From Sagittula sp048553715 (lineage in GTDB: Bacteria; Pseudomonadota; Alphaproteobacteria; Rhodobacterales; Rhodobacteraceae), in the NCBI RefSeq assembly GCF_048553715.1, contig NZ_JBLZNC010000002.1, positions 477,269 to 541,268 of the forward strand: a stretch of 64,000 nucleotides of DNA, read 5' to 3'. Shown here in pieces: positions 17,771 through 26,039 of the stretch; position 1 is the first letter of the stretch; each line of letters opens with the position of its first letter. Below the pieces are notes generated by a model. That model saw nothing but the letters and a program-made list of their open reading frames with translations, did no database searches and was not told where the DNA came from. Position numbers and translations under genes: made by a program.

Positions 17771-17803
17771 AAAAGGCGTGCCCCCGCGGGCGCGCCTTTT
17801 TTT
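17771..17803 (+). terminator. Intrinsic terminator after tadC
   Basis: AAAAGGCG-TGCCC / GGGCG-CGCCTTTT stem with a CCGC loop, then a run of T. One T-G pair interrupts the stem. Confidence 0.85.
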
Positions 17804-17893
17804 CTTGCAGGTCCCTGCCTCACAGTCTGGTGCATTGTCACGCCCGCTGTTTTGCGGCACCATAGGCTTGAGCAGTCAAACAACGGCACTGAA

Positions 17894-18481
17894 ATGCCCC
17901 GACCCACGCATGACATTCGACGGACAGGTCCGGCGCTTTTTGCGCTGTGCCTTGTGCTGGCCTGCGCCGGCTGCGCCAAGGATCGCGATGCGCTGCCTGA
18001 CAGCCCCTTTGCCCCGACGATTGACCCCGATGGCGACGCCGTGGACGGCTTGATCGTTGGCCACCGGCTGATGCAGGCGGGGGAAAATCACATGGCGCTG
18101 GAGGCCTTTACCCGCGCTGCCGCAGAGCGCGGCCTGACCGCCGAAGTGCTTGTCGCATTGGGCTCGGCCAATCTGGCGCTGGGCCGCATGAACCAGTCAG
18201 AAAAGCTTTTGCGCCGCGCGATCGAAGTTGACCCCGCTTGGCCTGAGGCGTGGAACAACCTTGGTGTTGTCCTGATCGAGCGCGACAAGCTGGGCGAAGC
18301 GGCACAGGTGTTTGAACGCGCCTATGCGCTGGACAATGGCGAAAGTGACGCAATTCGCGACAATCTGCGCTTGGCGCTCGCAAAACTTGAAAATAAACAC
18401 TATGGTGATGAAAGCACCGAGGCTTTCAAACTGGTTCGGCATGGCAACAGCCAATATCAGATCCGCCGCAACGACGTTTGA
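17894..18481 (+). CDS. tadD: TadD-like TPR lipoprotein
   Basis: A 195-residue lipoprotein with a signal peptide ending in a cysteine-rich lipobox (LVLACAGCAKD), followed by tetratricopeptide repeats (AENHMALEAFTRAAAE, then AWPEAWNNLGVVLIERDKLGEAAQVFERA). In Tad systems TadD is an outer-membrane lipoprotein needed for secretin assembly. The ATG at 17894 begins just before the signal peptide; an earlier in-frame start reaches back through the terminator and is rejected. Confidence 0.87.
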   Translation: MPRPTHDIRRTGPALFALCLVLACAGCAKDRDALPDSPFAPTIDPDGDAVDGLIVGHRLMQAGENHMALEAFTRAAAERGLTAEVLVALGSANLALGRMNQSEKLLRRAIEVDPAWPEAWNNLGVVLIERDKLGEAAQVFERAYALDNGESDAIRDNLRLALAKLENKHYGDESTEAFKLVRHGNSQYQIRRNDV

Positions 18482-18590
18482 CCGACGGTTCGCCCCCAAA
18501 CGGGCGCAACAATACACCGCGCAAAGCGGACATAAGCATAACCGTCGCAAAGACGGGACAGAGGCAGAGCAGTAAGAGGACGCAGGCACC

Positions 18591-19445
18591 ATGCGCCATA
18601 CTATCGTTGTTCCTATGTGCGTGGTCGCCATGGCCGCGCTGACGGCGTGCGAAAAAACCATCGACAAGGCCGAAGTCGATAGGGCGTTTCAGGGCGTGAA
18701 TGTCATTGATGAAAGCAACCTCAACGAGGTGATGCTCTCTGTCGGCGATCCGAACGAAGCGGTCAGCTACTTCCAACGCAGCGCCGCTGCCTCGCCCGAG
18801 CGGATTGATCTGCAACGCGGGCTGGCGCAGTCACTGGTGCGCGCCAAACGCATCCCCGAGGCTGTGGCGGCCTGGACCAAGGTCACCAACCACAAAGAGG
18901 CCACCAATGCCGATCAGGTGGAACTGGCCGATGCGCTGATCCGCAGCAACGATTGGGCGCGCGCGGAAACCGTTCTGCACGCGGTGCCCCCGACGCATGA
19001 GACCTACAAACGCTACCGGCTGGAGGCGATGCTGGCCGACAGCAAGCAGGACTGGAAGAAAGCGGACAGCTTTTACGAGGTCGCCATGGGGCTGACCACA
19101 CAGCCCGCATCGGTGATGAACAACTGGGGCTATTCCAAACTGACGCGGGGCGAATTCAACGAGGCCGAGCGCCTGTTCACCCAAGCGATCCGCGCCGATG
19201 ACAGCCTGTTCACCGCCAAGAACAACATGGTTCTCGCCCGTGGGGCGCAGGGAAACTACACTCTGCCCGTCATGCCCATGAGCCAGACAGAACGCGCAGA
19301 GCTTTTGTACACCATGGGCCTGTCTGCGGTGAAACGTGGGGATGTGCAGATTGGCAAAGGTCTGCTGCGCGAAGCAGTGGAAACCCACCCGCAGCATTTC
19401 GACACCGCCGCGCGCGCGCTGACCGCGCTCGAAGACGGGTCGTAA
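18591..19445 (+). CDS. Second TPR lipoprotein of the Tad locus
   Basis: A 284-residue lipoprotein. The signal peptide ends with lipobox LTAC at about residue 20. The rest is TPR-like: YFQRSAAASPERIDLQRGLA, AWTKVTNHKEATNADQVEL, MNNWGYSKLTRGEFNEAERLF and the C-terminal GLSAVKRGDVQIGKGLL. It looks like a relative of TadD and probably also supports secretin or outer-membrane assembly. It is separated from tadD by 110 bases and followed closely by the prepilin peptidase. Confidence 0.85.
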   Translation: MRHTIVVPMCVVAMAALTACEKTIDKAEVDRAFQGVNVIDESNLNEVMLSVGDPNEAVSYFQRSAAASPERIDLQRGLAQSLVRAKRIPEAVAAWTKVTNHKEATNADQVELADALIRSNDWARAETVLHAVPPTHETYKRYRLEAMLADSKQDWKKADSFYEVAMGLTTQPASVMNNWGYSKLTRGEFNEAERLFTQAIRADDSLFTAKNNMVLARGAQGNYTLPVMPMSQTERAELLYTMGLSAVKRGDVQIGKGLLREAVETHPQHFDTAARALTALEDGS

Positions 19446-19452
19446 GCCTGTG

Positions 19453-19956
19453 ATGTCGATCACCATTCAATCGGCGGCGTGGTTCCTCCCCTTCGCTTTG
19501 CCGATATGCGTCTACATCATGTTCACCGACATGAAACAGATGCGCATTCCGAACCACGCGGTGATCGCGCTGTTTGGCGTTTTTGTCATCGTCGGGCTGA
19601 TCGCGTTGCCCTTGCAGGACTATCTGTGGCGCTACGCGCATTTCATCGTGGCCTTGGTCGCCGGTATGGCGCTGACAGCCGCGCGCGCAATGGGGGCCGG
19701 TGATGCCAAATGGATCGCCGCCATGGCCCCTTTTGTGCATCTTGGCGATCTGAGCTTTGTGATGATCCTTTTTGCAGTCACCTTGCTGGCGGCATTTATC
19801 GGACATCGTCTGGCCAAACTGTCGCCGCTGCGCCGTCTGGCCCCGGACTGGGTCAGCTGGCAGGCAGGCAAGAAGTTCCCCATGGGCCTTGCCCTTGGCC
19901 CGGCTCTGGCGATCTACCTAGCGCTCGGCATGTTCTACGGCCAGCCTGCGCCGTAA
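19453..19956 (+). CDS. cpaA: Prepilin peptidase TadV/CpaA (A24 family)
   Basis: A 167-residue integral membrane aspartic peptidase. The two catalytic aspartates are in FTDMKQMRIPN (about residue 26) and in GAGDAK (about residue 84). It should cleave the leaders of the three Flp pilins. The short form, lacking the N-methylase domain, is typical for Tad systems. A GTG directly before the ATG is an alternative start. It begins seven bases after the TPR lipoprotein stop. Confidence 0.93.
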   Translation: MSITIQSAAWFLPFALPICVYIMFTDMKQMRIPNHAVIALFGVFVIVGLIALPLQDYLWRYAHFIVALVAGMALTAARAMGAGDAKWIAAMAPFVHLGDLSFVMILFAVTLLAAFIGHRLAKLSPLRRLAPDWVSWQAGKKFPMGLALGPALAIYLALGMFYGQPAP

Positions 19957-20041
19957 GGCCCGCCAAACTCCCTGCTCCCGCCCTGATCGTGCCACAATGC
20001 TCGGTCATTCTGGCAACAAATCCACGGGCAGGACATTATCG

Positions 20042-21355
20042 ATGAATATGGAGACCGGGGCCGTGCTGGCCCCTCCCGCACCCAAACGGATCGAGGACAT
20101 GGGCCTGTCCCCTGTCATGATGCGTGACATCATCCTCAAGACACTGTTTCGCAAGAACACCAACAAGGTGACCGACCTCGCCCGCGCGGTCTGTCTGCCC
20201 CTGCCCGTGTGCCAAGAGATCATCGACATGGCGCGGGGTCAGGGCCTGATGGAGGCGATGGGCACCTTGGGGGCCGCAGGCGAGGTATCGTCGGAAATGC
20301 CTTACCAGCTCACTGACACCGGTAAGGCACGGGCGCTGGATGCGCTCGCGCAATCCGAATACTTTGGCCCCATGCCTGTCCCGCTGGAAGATTATCGCGC
20401 GCAGGTGGCGCGCCAGTCCATCCGCAACATTCAGATCACCCGCGATCAGCTGACCGGCGCGATGGGACATCTGATCCTGCCGGATGATCTGATCTCGAAC
20501 CTCGGTCCTGCGGTCAGCTCGGGTCGGTCGATCCTGATGTACGGCCCGCCGGGAAACGGGAAATCCTCGATCTCGAACGGGATTCGGGACGCGATGGGGG
20601 ATGAGATCTATGTCCCGCGCGCGCTGGAATATGCAGGCCAGATCATATCGATGTACGACCCAATCGTGCACACCTTGTCCGACAAGGATGCCCAAGACAC
20701 CAGCGCCCTGCGCCAAAGGGCGCGTTTTGACCGCCGCTATGTGCTGTGCAAGCGGCCAACGGTGATCACCGGCGGCGAGCTGTCGCTCGACATGCTCGAC
20801 CTTGTCTACAACCCCACAGCACGCACCTACCAGGCCCCGCTGCAGCTGAAATCCACCGGCGGCATCTTTATCGTCGACGACCTTGGCCGACAGGCGGAGC
20901 CGCCGCAGAAACTGGTAAACCGCTGGATTGTCCCGCTCGAAGAAAGCAAGGACATCCTTGCGCTTCAATCGGGTGAAAAGTTTGAGGTCCCTTTCGACAC
21001 GCTGGTGATCTTCTCGACCAACTTCCACCCCAACGAGATCTTTGACCAGGCGGCGCTGCGGCGGATCTTCTACAAGATCAAGATCGACGGCCCGAGCCAG
21101 GAGAACTTCCTAAAGATCTTTGCCTTGGTGGCGCGGAAAAAGGGCATGCAGCTCGACGAAGCCTCCCTCGTCTACCTGCTGAAGCACAAATACCCGACGA
21201 TCAACAACATCTACGCCAACTACCAGCCGGTGTTTTTGATCGACCAGATGATCGCCGTCTGCGATTTCGAGGGCATCCCCTACAAGATGAGCCCCGACCT
21301 GATCGACCGCGCCTGGGGCAACATGTTCGTCAAAGACGAGCACATCGTAAAGTAA
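20042..21355 (+). CDS. AAA-type ATPase at the end of the Tad locus
   Basis: A 437-residue cytoplasmic protein. Residues about 20-100 look like a winged-helix region (RDIILKTLFRKNTNKVTDLA, then PYQLTDTGKARA). An AAA/MoxR-like ATPase core follows with Walker A GPPGNGKS (about 168-175), Walker B FIVDD (276-280) and a sensor-like IFSTNFHPNEIF, then an all-helical C-terminal part. It is not one of the classical Tad genes but directly follows the prepilin peptidase on the same strand. I recall similar ATPases near flp/tad loci in Roseobacter genomes. Its role, whether regulator or chaperone, is unknown. ATG 20042 is preferred over 19997, which would add 15 unrelated residues. Confidence 0.82.
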   Translation: MNMETGAVLAPPAPKRIEDMGLSPVMMRDIILKTLFRKNTNKVTDLARAVCLPLPVCQEIIDMARGQGLMEAMGTLGAAGEVSSEMPYQLTDTGKARALDALAQSEYFGPMPVPLEDYRAQVARQSIRNIQITRDQLTGAMGHLILPDDLISNLGPAVSSGRSILMYGPPGNGKSSISNGIRDAMGDEIYVPRALEYAGQIISMYDPIVHTLSDKDAQDTSALRQRARFDRRYVLCKRPTVITGGELSLDMLDLVYNPTARTYQAPLQLKSTGGIFIVDDLGRQAEPPQKLVNRWIVPLEESKDILALQSGEKFEVPFDTLVIFSTNFHPNEIFDQAALRRIFYKIKIDGPSQENFLKIFALVARKKGMQLDEASLVYLLKHKYPTINNIYANYQPVFLIDQMIAVCDFEGIPYKMSPDLIDRAWGNMFVKDEHIVK

Positions 21356-21535
21356 CGCAAGGATGGCCCTGATCGCCTTGGTCAGGGCTGCGCAACTTGC
21401 TGTATTCATGCAGAATTATCGCCGCCATCGGGCCCGTCAGATAGGCCCGCCCACAAAGATGAAAAAACATCGCGGATTTCTGTGATTTCCGTCTTGACGC
21501 CGCCCGCCCCTACCCTTAGACCCCGCCCACGGTCC

Positions 21536-21612
<77 letters not shown>

Positions 21613-21681
21613 CCGTTCCCCACATCAGTACGTGAATATTGCGGTCTGATCTGCACTTACTGACTGGACGTCGCCTAATGG

Positions 21682-22278
21682 TTGACAGGTCGCCTCGGCG
21701 CAGCGCTTAGTATCAAAATACGACTACATTTGCGGAACGGCCTAGCCGCAGCGCATGGCCAGTATCCAACCGAATTTCCGCTATTCCATAGCCGTAAACG
21801 AATATGGCTTTTACTGCTCGCCCAACCTTTACAAGGCCCGCGAGGTTCCACAGATCTTGGCGAAGGCAAGGTCTACGAGCCGAACACAATCAAGCTCATA
21901 CGGCGCCTTTGCGGAACCCGCCACCATGCCGCTGCAGATAGCGAAATCCTCGGGCAGCGCAATGGGCGCGCGGGCCAAGATCGCAAAGGCCCATATCGAA
22001 GGCGAAACGATCGAGGTCTCGGTCAAAACGCTGGACGATCTAATCGACGCTGACCGCCCCATCTCCTTGTTGCAACTGGACATCAAGGCCGCGAGACACC
22101 CGCGCTGGAAGGCGCGCGTAACATCCTTACCACGCACGCACCGGTGATCATTCTGGAAGCGCCTAAACCTTGGCAGCAAGGCGACTATCTAGAAACACTG
22201 GCAGGACTGTTCCCGGATCAGCGGTATCGCCTGTGCGGCGTGATGGAACGCAACGCTTTCTTTCGCGCGCTCAAATGA
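21682..22278 (+). pseudogene. FkbM family methyltransferase pseudogene with several frameshifts
   Basis: No single frame is open, but consecutive segments in different frames read as one FkbM-type methyltransferase. Frame 1: NGLAAAHGQYPTEFPLFHS. Frame 2: NEYGFYCSPNLYKAREVPQI. Frame 1 again: GKVYEPNTIKLIRRLCGT. Frame 2: AEPATMPLQIAKSSGSAMGA to SVKTLDDLIDADRPISLLQL. Third frame: ETPALEGARNIL, then VIILEAPKPWQQGDYLETLA, ending with NAFFRALK and a TGA at 22276-22278. The glycine-rich SAM-binding part expected after LCGT is missing. The gene is therefore inactive. The 5' limit is approximate. Confidence 0.8.
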
Positions 22279-22349
22279 TTTAAGCGCGCACACCACAAAA
22301 CGACAGATCGCTGAAGGTACGCAGGGCTTGCTATCTTTGAGGACTAAAG

Positions 22350-22424
22350 TGGCAGCCCGTAGGGGAATCGAACCCCTCTTTCCAGGTTGAAAACCTGGCG
22401 TCCTAACCGATAGACGAACGGGCC
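22350..22424 (-). tRNA. tRNA-Glu (TTC), copy 1
   Basis: A 75-base cloverleaf on the minus strand: 5' end GGCCCGTTCGTC, anticodon loop TTTTCAA (anticodon TTC), T-arm GAGGGGTTCGATTCCCCT and an encoded CCA. Identical in sequence to the neighbouring copy at 22496-22570. Confidence 0.95.
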
Positions 22425-22495
22425 ACTCTTTCGACGATTTCACCCAGAGGGCACGGTACCGTCACCGTATCCGACGCAATCACCAGAGGTGAAAG

Positions 22496-22570
22496 TGGCA
22501 GCCCGTAGGGGAATCGAACCCCTCTTTCCAGGTTGAAAACCTGGCGTCCTAACCGATAGACGAACGGGCC
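22496..22570 (-). tRNA. tRNA-Glu (TTC), copy 2
   Basis: Identical to copy 1, 71 bases away on the same strand. A few flanking bases on each side (AAAG and ACTCT) are also shared, which marks the duplicated unit. Being upstream, this copy is nearest the common promoter. Confidence 0.95.
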
Positions 22571-22730
22571 ACTCTGTCGGTGAAGCGTCTTCTAGAAAAA
22601 GCCGCCCCCACGCGCAAGGGCTAAATCACACCAAAAGCAAAGTTTTTTCTAACAGCCTCGGTTCATGCCGGAAAATCTAGGGAGCAGACCGAAACTTCCA
22701 TATGCGACAATAGCTTAGACGCGCCAAACA

Positions 22731-24476
22731 TCAGTCGTGACAGGGGCTCGCATCTTCAAGCCGCAACTGCACCGACTGGCGCCCCTGCCATGTGTTGATG
22801 TCCAGCTTTCCCGCCAGGTGGAATCGACGCCCGCCATGCTCCAGAAGCGCAGGCCCCAGCGGGCCGTCCATCGCCCCAAAACAGATGCCGTCCAGCCGCC
22901 CGCCCAGTCCATCATCCGCGCGTATCTTCAAATGGCCGCTGCCAACCACCTTGGCAAAGCCGATGCGCACATCCGGCAGCACAAACCGCGGACCCGGCGC
23001 CCCCTGACCAAAGGGACCGGCACGTTCCAGATCCTTCACCAGCTCAACCTGCGCCGCCCCGGGCATCAGCATCCCGTCCACGCGAAGATCCGCAGCACCA
23101 CCCTCGCCCGCGCCCTGCTTGGCCAGCAATTCGGCCAGCCGATCCATTGCGGCCTCCAGCTTGCCTTCTGCCACGGTCAGACCCGCCGCCATACGGTGCC
23201 CGCCCCCTTTGATCAGCAACCCCTCAGACGCAAGCCGCTGGATGCTGGCCCCCAGATCAACGCCCGCGACGGAGCGTCCCGATCCCTTGCCTTCGCCGCC
23301 CTCAAGGCCGATCACCACCGCCGGACGATTTGTCTGCTCTTTCAAGCGAGACGCCACGATTCCCACGACACCGGGATGCCAGCCCTCGCCCGCGGCCCAG
23401 ACCAGCGGCGCATCCAGACCGCGCGCCTCGGCCTGGGCCAGTGCCGCCGCCCGAACGGACGCCTCGACCTCGCGGCGCTCCGCGTTCAGCTCCTCTAGGC
23501 GTGCCGCCAGCGCCTCGGCCTCGGCAGGGTCTGCGGTTGACAGCAACCGCGCCCCCAGATCCGCCGCCCCGATCCGACCACCTGCATTGACCCGTGGCCC
23601 AAGAACAAAGCCAAGGTGATAGCTTTCAGGGGCCCGCTCCAGACGGGCCGCGTCAGACAGGGCCACCAACCCGGGCCGCTCGCGCCGGGCCATCACCTTG
23701 AGCCCTTGCTGAACCAAGGCACGATTGACCCCCTTCAAAGGGGCAACATCGGCCACTGTGGCCAAGGCCACCAGATCCAGCAGCCCCATCAGATCAGGCC
23801 CTTTGCGCCCCGCCTCGCGCAATTGACGCCCTGCTTCCACAAGCATCAAAAACACCACCGCCGCCGCACAGAGATGCGCCAAGGCGCCATCCTCATCCTG
23901 CCGGTTCGGGTTCACCACGGCCACGCAGTCCGGTAAGGTCTCGCCGCCAAGGTGATGGTCCAAAACGATGACATCCGCGCCAACGGCCGCTGCGATCGGC
24001 CCGTGGGACAAGGTGCCGCAATCGACACAAACAATCAGATCATGCTCCGCTGCAAGCGCGGCCATCGCCGCATCATTCGGGCCATAGCCCTCGTCAATGC
24101 GGTCCGGCACATACAGCGTCGCGCTCAAACCCATCTGCCGAAGCCAATCCACCAACAGCGCGGCCGAGGCACCACCGTCCACGTCATAATCCGCGAATAT
24201 CGCAATCCTCTGCCGGCCCGTCACCGCAGACAAAAACCTTTCCGCCGCGCGCGTCATATCCTTCAATGATCGCGGGTCCGGCAGCAGGTCGCGCAGTTTC
24301 GGCTCAAGGTAGCTCTCGCATTCAGGCGCTGTCACGCCAAGGCGGGCAAGTATGGCGCACAAGGGTCGCGCGAGCCCTGTCTGCTGGGCGATCAATTCTG
24401 CCTGCCGCTCAACTTCGACGTTTGGCCCCACCCAACGACGGCCCAACAGGCTGCGCTCTACATCCAGATAGGCCAT
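22731..24476 (-). CDS. recJ: Single-stranded-DNA-specific exonuclease RecJ
   Basis: A 581-residue 5'-3' single-strand exonuclease of the DHH family used in recombination and mismatch repair. Manganese-binding motifs are in order: IAIFADYDVDGGASA, GYGPNDAA, IVCVDCG and VIVLDHHLGGE (the DHH motif), then the DHHA1 domain with IKGGGHRMAAGL. Length fits the family. The start MAYLDVERSLLGRRW matches RecJ N-termini from related bacteria. Confidence 0.96.
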   Translation of the reverse strand: MAYLDVERSLLGRRWVGPNVEVERQAELIAQQTGLARPLCAILARLGVTAPECESYLEPKLRDLLPDPRSLKDMTRAAERFLSAVTGRQRIAIFADYDVDGGASAALLVDWLRQMGLSATLYVPDRIDEGYGPNDAAMAALAAEHDLIVCVDCGTLSHGPIAAAVGADVIVLDHHLGGETLPDCVAVVNPNRQDEDGALAHLCAAAVVFLMLVEAGRQLREAGRKGPDLMGLLDLVALATVADVAPLKGVNRALVQQGLKVMARRERPGLVALSDAARLERAPESYHLGFVLGPRVNAGGRIGAADLGARLLSTADPAEAEALAARLEELNAERREVEASVRAAALAQAEARGLDAPLVWAAGEGWHPGVVGIVASRLKEQTNRPAVVIGLEGGEGKGSGRSVAGVDLGASIQRLASEGLLIKGGGHRMAAGLTVAEGKLEAAMDRLAELLAKQGAGEGGAADLRVDGMLMPGAAQVELVKDLERAGPFGQGAPGPRFVLPDVRIGFAKVVGSGHLKIRADDGLGGRLDGICFGAMDGPLGPALLEHGGRRFHLAGKLDINTWQGRQSVQLRLEDASPCHD

Positions 24477-24848
24477 GACAATCCCCTTTATCCTGCCCCC
24501 AGATACCCAAAGCGCGGCCTAAGCAAAAGACCTCTACAGCCACCTGACATCCCAGCCTTGCCAGCCCCTTCCCCCAACCACAAACCTGCAACGCGGAAAG
24601 CACAGACGACACTGTCACCCAAAGCCTCGATAGCACCAAAGGCACAGGCTCAAATCACCAGAAAACCCAACAAACCAGATACCGAAACCCATGCGAGGGA
24701 CATCCCGCACACCACCAGTCCAAAAAGAAAGGCGACAGTCCCCTGCCGCCCACGCCTCCACAAAACCAACCACAGTCCCCGCTTTTCTTTGGCGCAAATA
24801 CCTCGGGGGAATCCCCGCAGGGGATGGGGGCAGAGCCCCCTTCCGTCC
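24477..24848. other. Gene-free, strand-asymmetric intergenic stretch between glpX and recJ
   Basis: About 370 bases with no gene I can support. By hand count, 24541-24780 has about 75 percent A+C on the plus strand, with T near 9 percent and G near 16 percent, so the RNA read in the direction of glpX and recJ would be G/U-rich. Short open frames here (24615-24797 and 24409-24645, minus) have tryptophan/cysteine-rich, non-protein-like composition. The glpX-side end carries two hairpins (24811-24840). Confidence 0.6.
24811..24840 (-). terminator. Tandem hairpins downstream of glpX, Rhodobacterales-type intergenic element
   Basis: Two adjacent perfect hairpins: ATCCCC/GGGGAT with a GCA loop (24811-24825) and GGGGGC/GCCCCC with an AGA loop (24826-24840). 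Read on the minus strand they follow the glpX stop by eight bases and are followed by CCCCCGAGGTATTTGCGCC. A CCCCGAGGTATTT motif downstream of hairpins is, from general knowledge, frequent in Rhodobacterales genomes. A terminator or 3' mRNA-stabilising role is likely. Confidence 0.6.
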
Positions 24849-25820
24849 TTAAACCGAATGCTCGAACGGGTTGCGATAATTCATCCGACGGACCGACCCC
24901 GTCTTGGACCGCATAAGAATGGTCTCCGTCTCGATCCAGCCCGGAGACCGCTTGATCCCGGAGACCACCGACCCGTTGGTCACGCCGGTCGCGGCAAAGA
25001 TCACGTGATCGGTCACCAATTCGTCGCGCGCATAGATCTTGTTGAGATCCGTAATCCCCGCCTTGGCGGCGCGGCCCCGTTCGTCATCGTTGCGGAACAA
25101 CAGACGCCCCCACATCTGGCCTCCCATACACTTCAGAGCCGCTGCCGCCAGCACCCCCTCCGGCGCACCGCCGGACCCCATGTACATGTCGATCCCGGTC
25201 TTGTCGGTCTCGGCGCAATGCATGACGCCTGCGACGTCGCCATCGGTGATCAAACGGATTCCCGCGCCGGTTTCACGCACTTCGGCGATCATGGTTTCGT
25301 GACGGGGGCGGTCCAGGATGCAGCAGGTGATATCACGTGTGGAACAGCCCTTGGCGGCGGCCAGCGCCTCGACACGTTCTTTCGGAGTCATGTCCAGCGA
25401 CACCACATCCACCGCATACCCCGGCCCGATCGCGAGTTTGTCCATATACACATCCGGCGCATGCAGCATCGAGCCACGCGGCCCCATGGCAATCACGGTC
25501 AGCGCGTTGGGCATGTCCAATGCGGTCAGGGTGGTCCCCTCAAGCGGATCGAGCGCGATGTCCACGCCCGGACCGCCTTGGCCCACTTCCTCGCCGATAT
25601 ACAGCATCGGTGCCTCGTCGCGCTCACCTTCGCCGATCACAACCACGCCAGAAATATCGAGCTTGTTAAGCTCTTCGCGCATGGCGTTCACAGCGGCCTG
25701 ATCCGCCGCCTTTTCATCCCCGCGTCCGATCCATTCTGCACTGGCAATCGCCGCCTGTTCGGCCACACGGGCCAAACCCAGAGAAAGCATGCGATCGTTA
25801 AAATCCTTGGGCTCGGACAT
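24849..25820 (-). CDS. glpX: Fructose-1,6-bisphosphatase class II (GlpX)
   Basis: A 323-residue gluconeogenic phosphatase. Class II motifs are present: VVIGEGERDEAPMLYIGE, the metal/substrate motif DIALDPLEGTTL, and LITDGDVAG and MGSGGAPEGVLAAAALKCMG. It hydrolyses fructose-1,6-bisphosphate, and class II enzymes often also act on sedoheptulose bisphosphate. The ATG at 25820 has AAGGAAG upstream and gives the family N-terminus; a longer frame to 26000 is not homologous. It follows hom on the same strand after a terminator. Confidence 0.95.
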   Translation of the reverse strand: MSEPKDFNDRMLSLGLARVAEQAAIASAEWIGRGDEKAADQAAVNAMREELNKLDISGVVVIGEGERDEAPMLYIGEEVGQGGPGVDIALDPLEGTTLTALDMPNALTVIAMGPRGSMLHAPDVYMDKLAIGPGYAVDVVSLDMTPKERVEALAAAKGCSTRDITCCILDRPRHETMIAEVRETGAGIRLITDGDVAGVMHCAETDKTGIDMYMGSGGAPEGVLAAAALKCMGGQMWGRLLFRNDDERGRAAKAGITDLNKIYARDELVTDHVIFAATGVTNGSVVSGIKRSPGWIETETILMRSKTGSVRRMNYRNPFEHSV

Positions 25821-26002
25821 TTGGTCTTCCTTTTTGAAAATATCGCCTTCGGGCTTATCCAGCCGCCCAACCGACGACAAGACTGCTGGCGCTAACATGG
25901 CCTGCTTCGCGGCGGATTGCGTCACTGACGTGACAGAGGCCCTTAAAACATAGGCATCCCTGCCGGACTGCGGCCAGCGGGCACCACATGGGCAGCGCAA
26001 AC

Positions 26003-26031
26003 AAAAAGGGCGGGGAAAATCCCCGCCCTAC
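26003..26031 (-). terminator. Intrinsic terminator after hom; also GTAGG-type hairpin copy
   Basis: GGGCGGGG / CCCCGCCC stem with a 5-base loop. On the minus strand it is followed by TTTTTGT, so it is a good terminator for hom. The minus-strand sequence begins GTAGGGCGGGG, making it a member of the dispersed GTAGG hairpin family. Confidence 0.85.
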
Positions 26032-26039
26032 GTGATGGT

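Noticed and set aside
21613..22349. An intact gene at 21755-22147 or 21682-22053
   Set aside because: Neither frame is complete; each carries only pieces of one FkbM-type protein, so a pseudogene explains both better.
24409..24797. Small minus-strand frames between glpX and recJ
   Set aside because: Tryptophan/cysteine-rich composition follows from the skewed base composition, and no ribosome binding site is seen.
24558..25895. A 445-residue open frame on the plus strand over glpX and the A+C-rich region
   Set aside because: Antisense to glpX, which has full motifs. Its composition is His/Arg/Pro-rich without protein-like domains.
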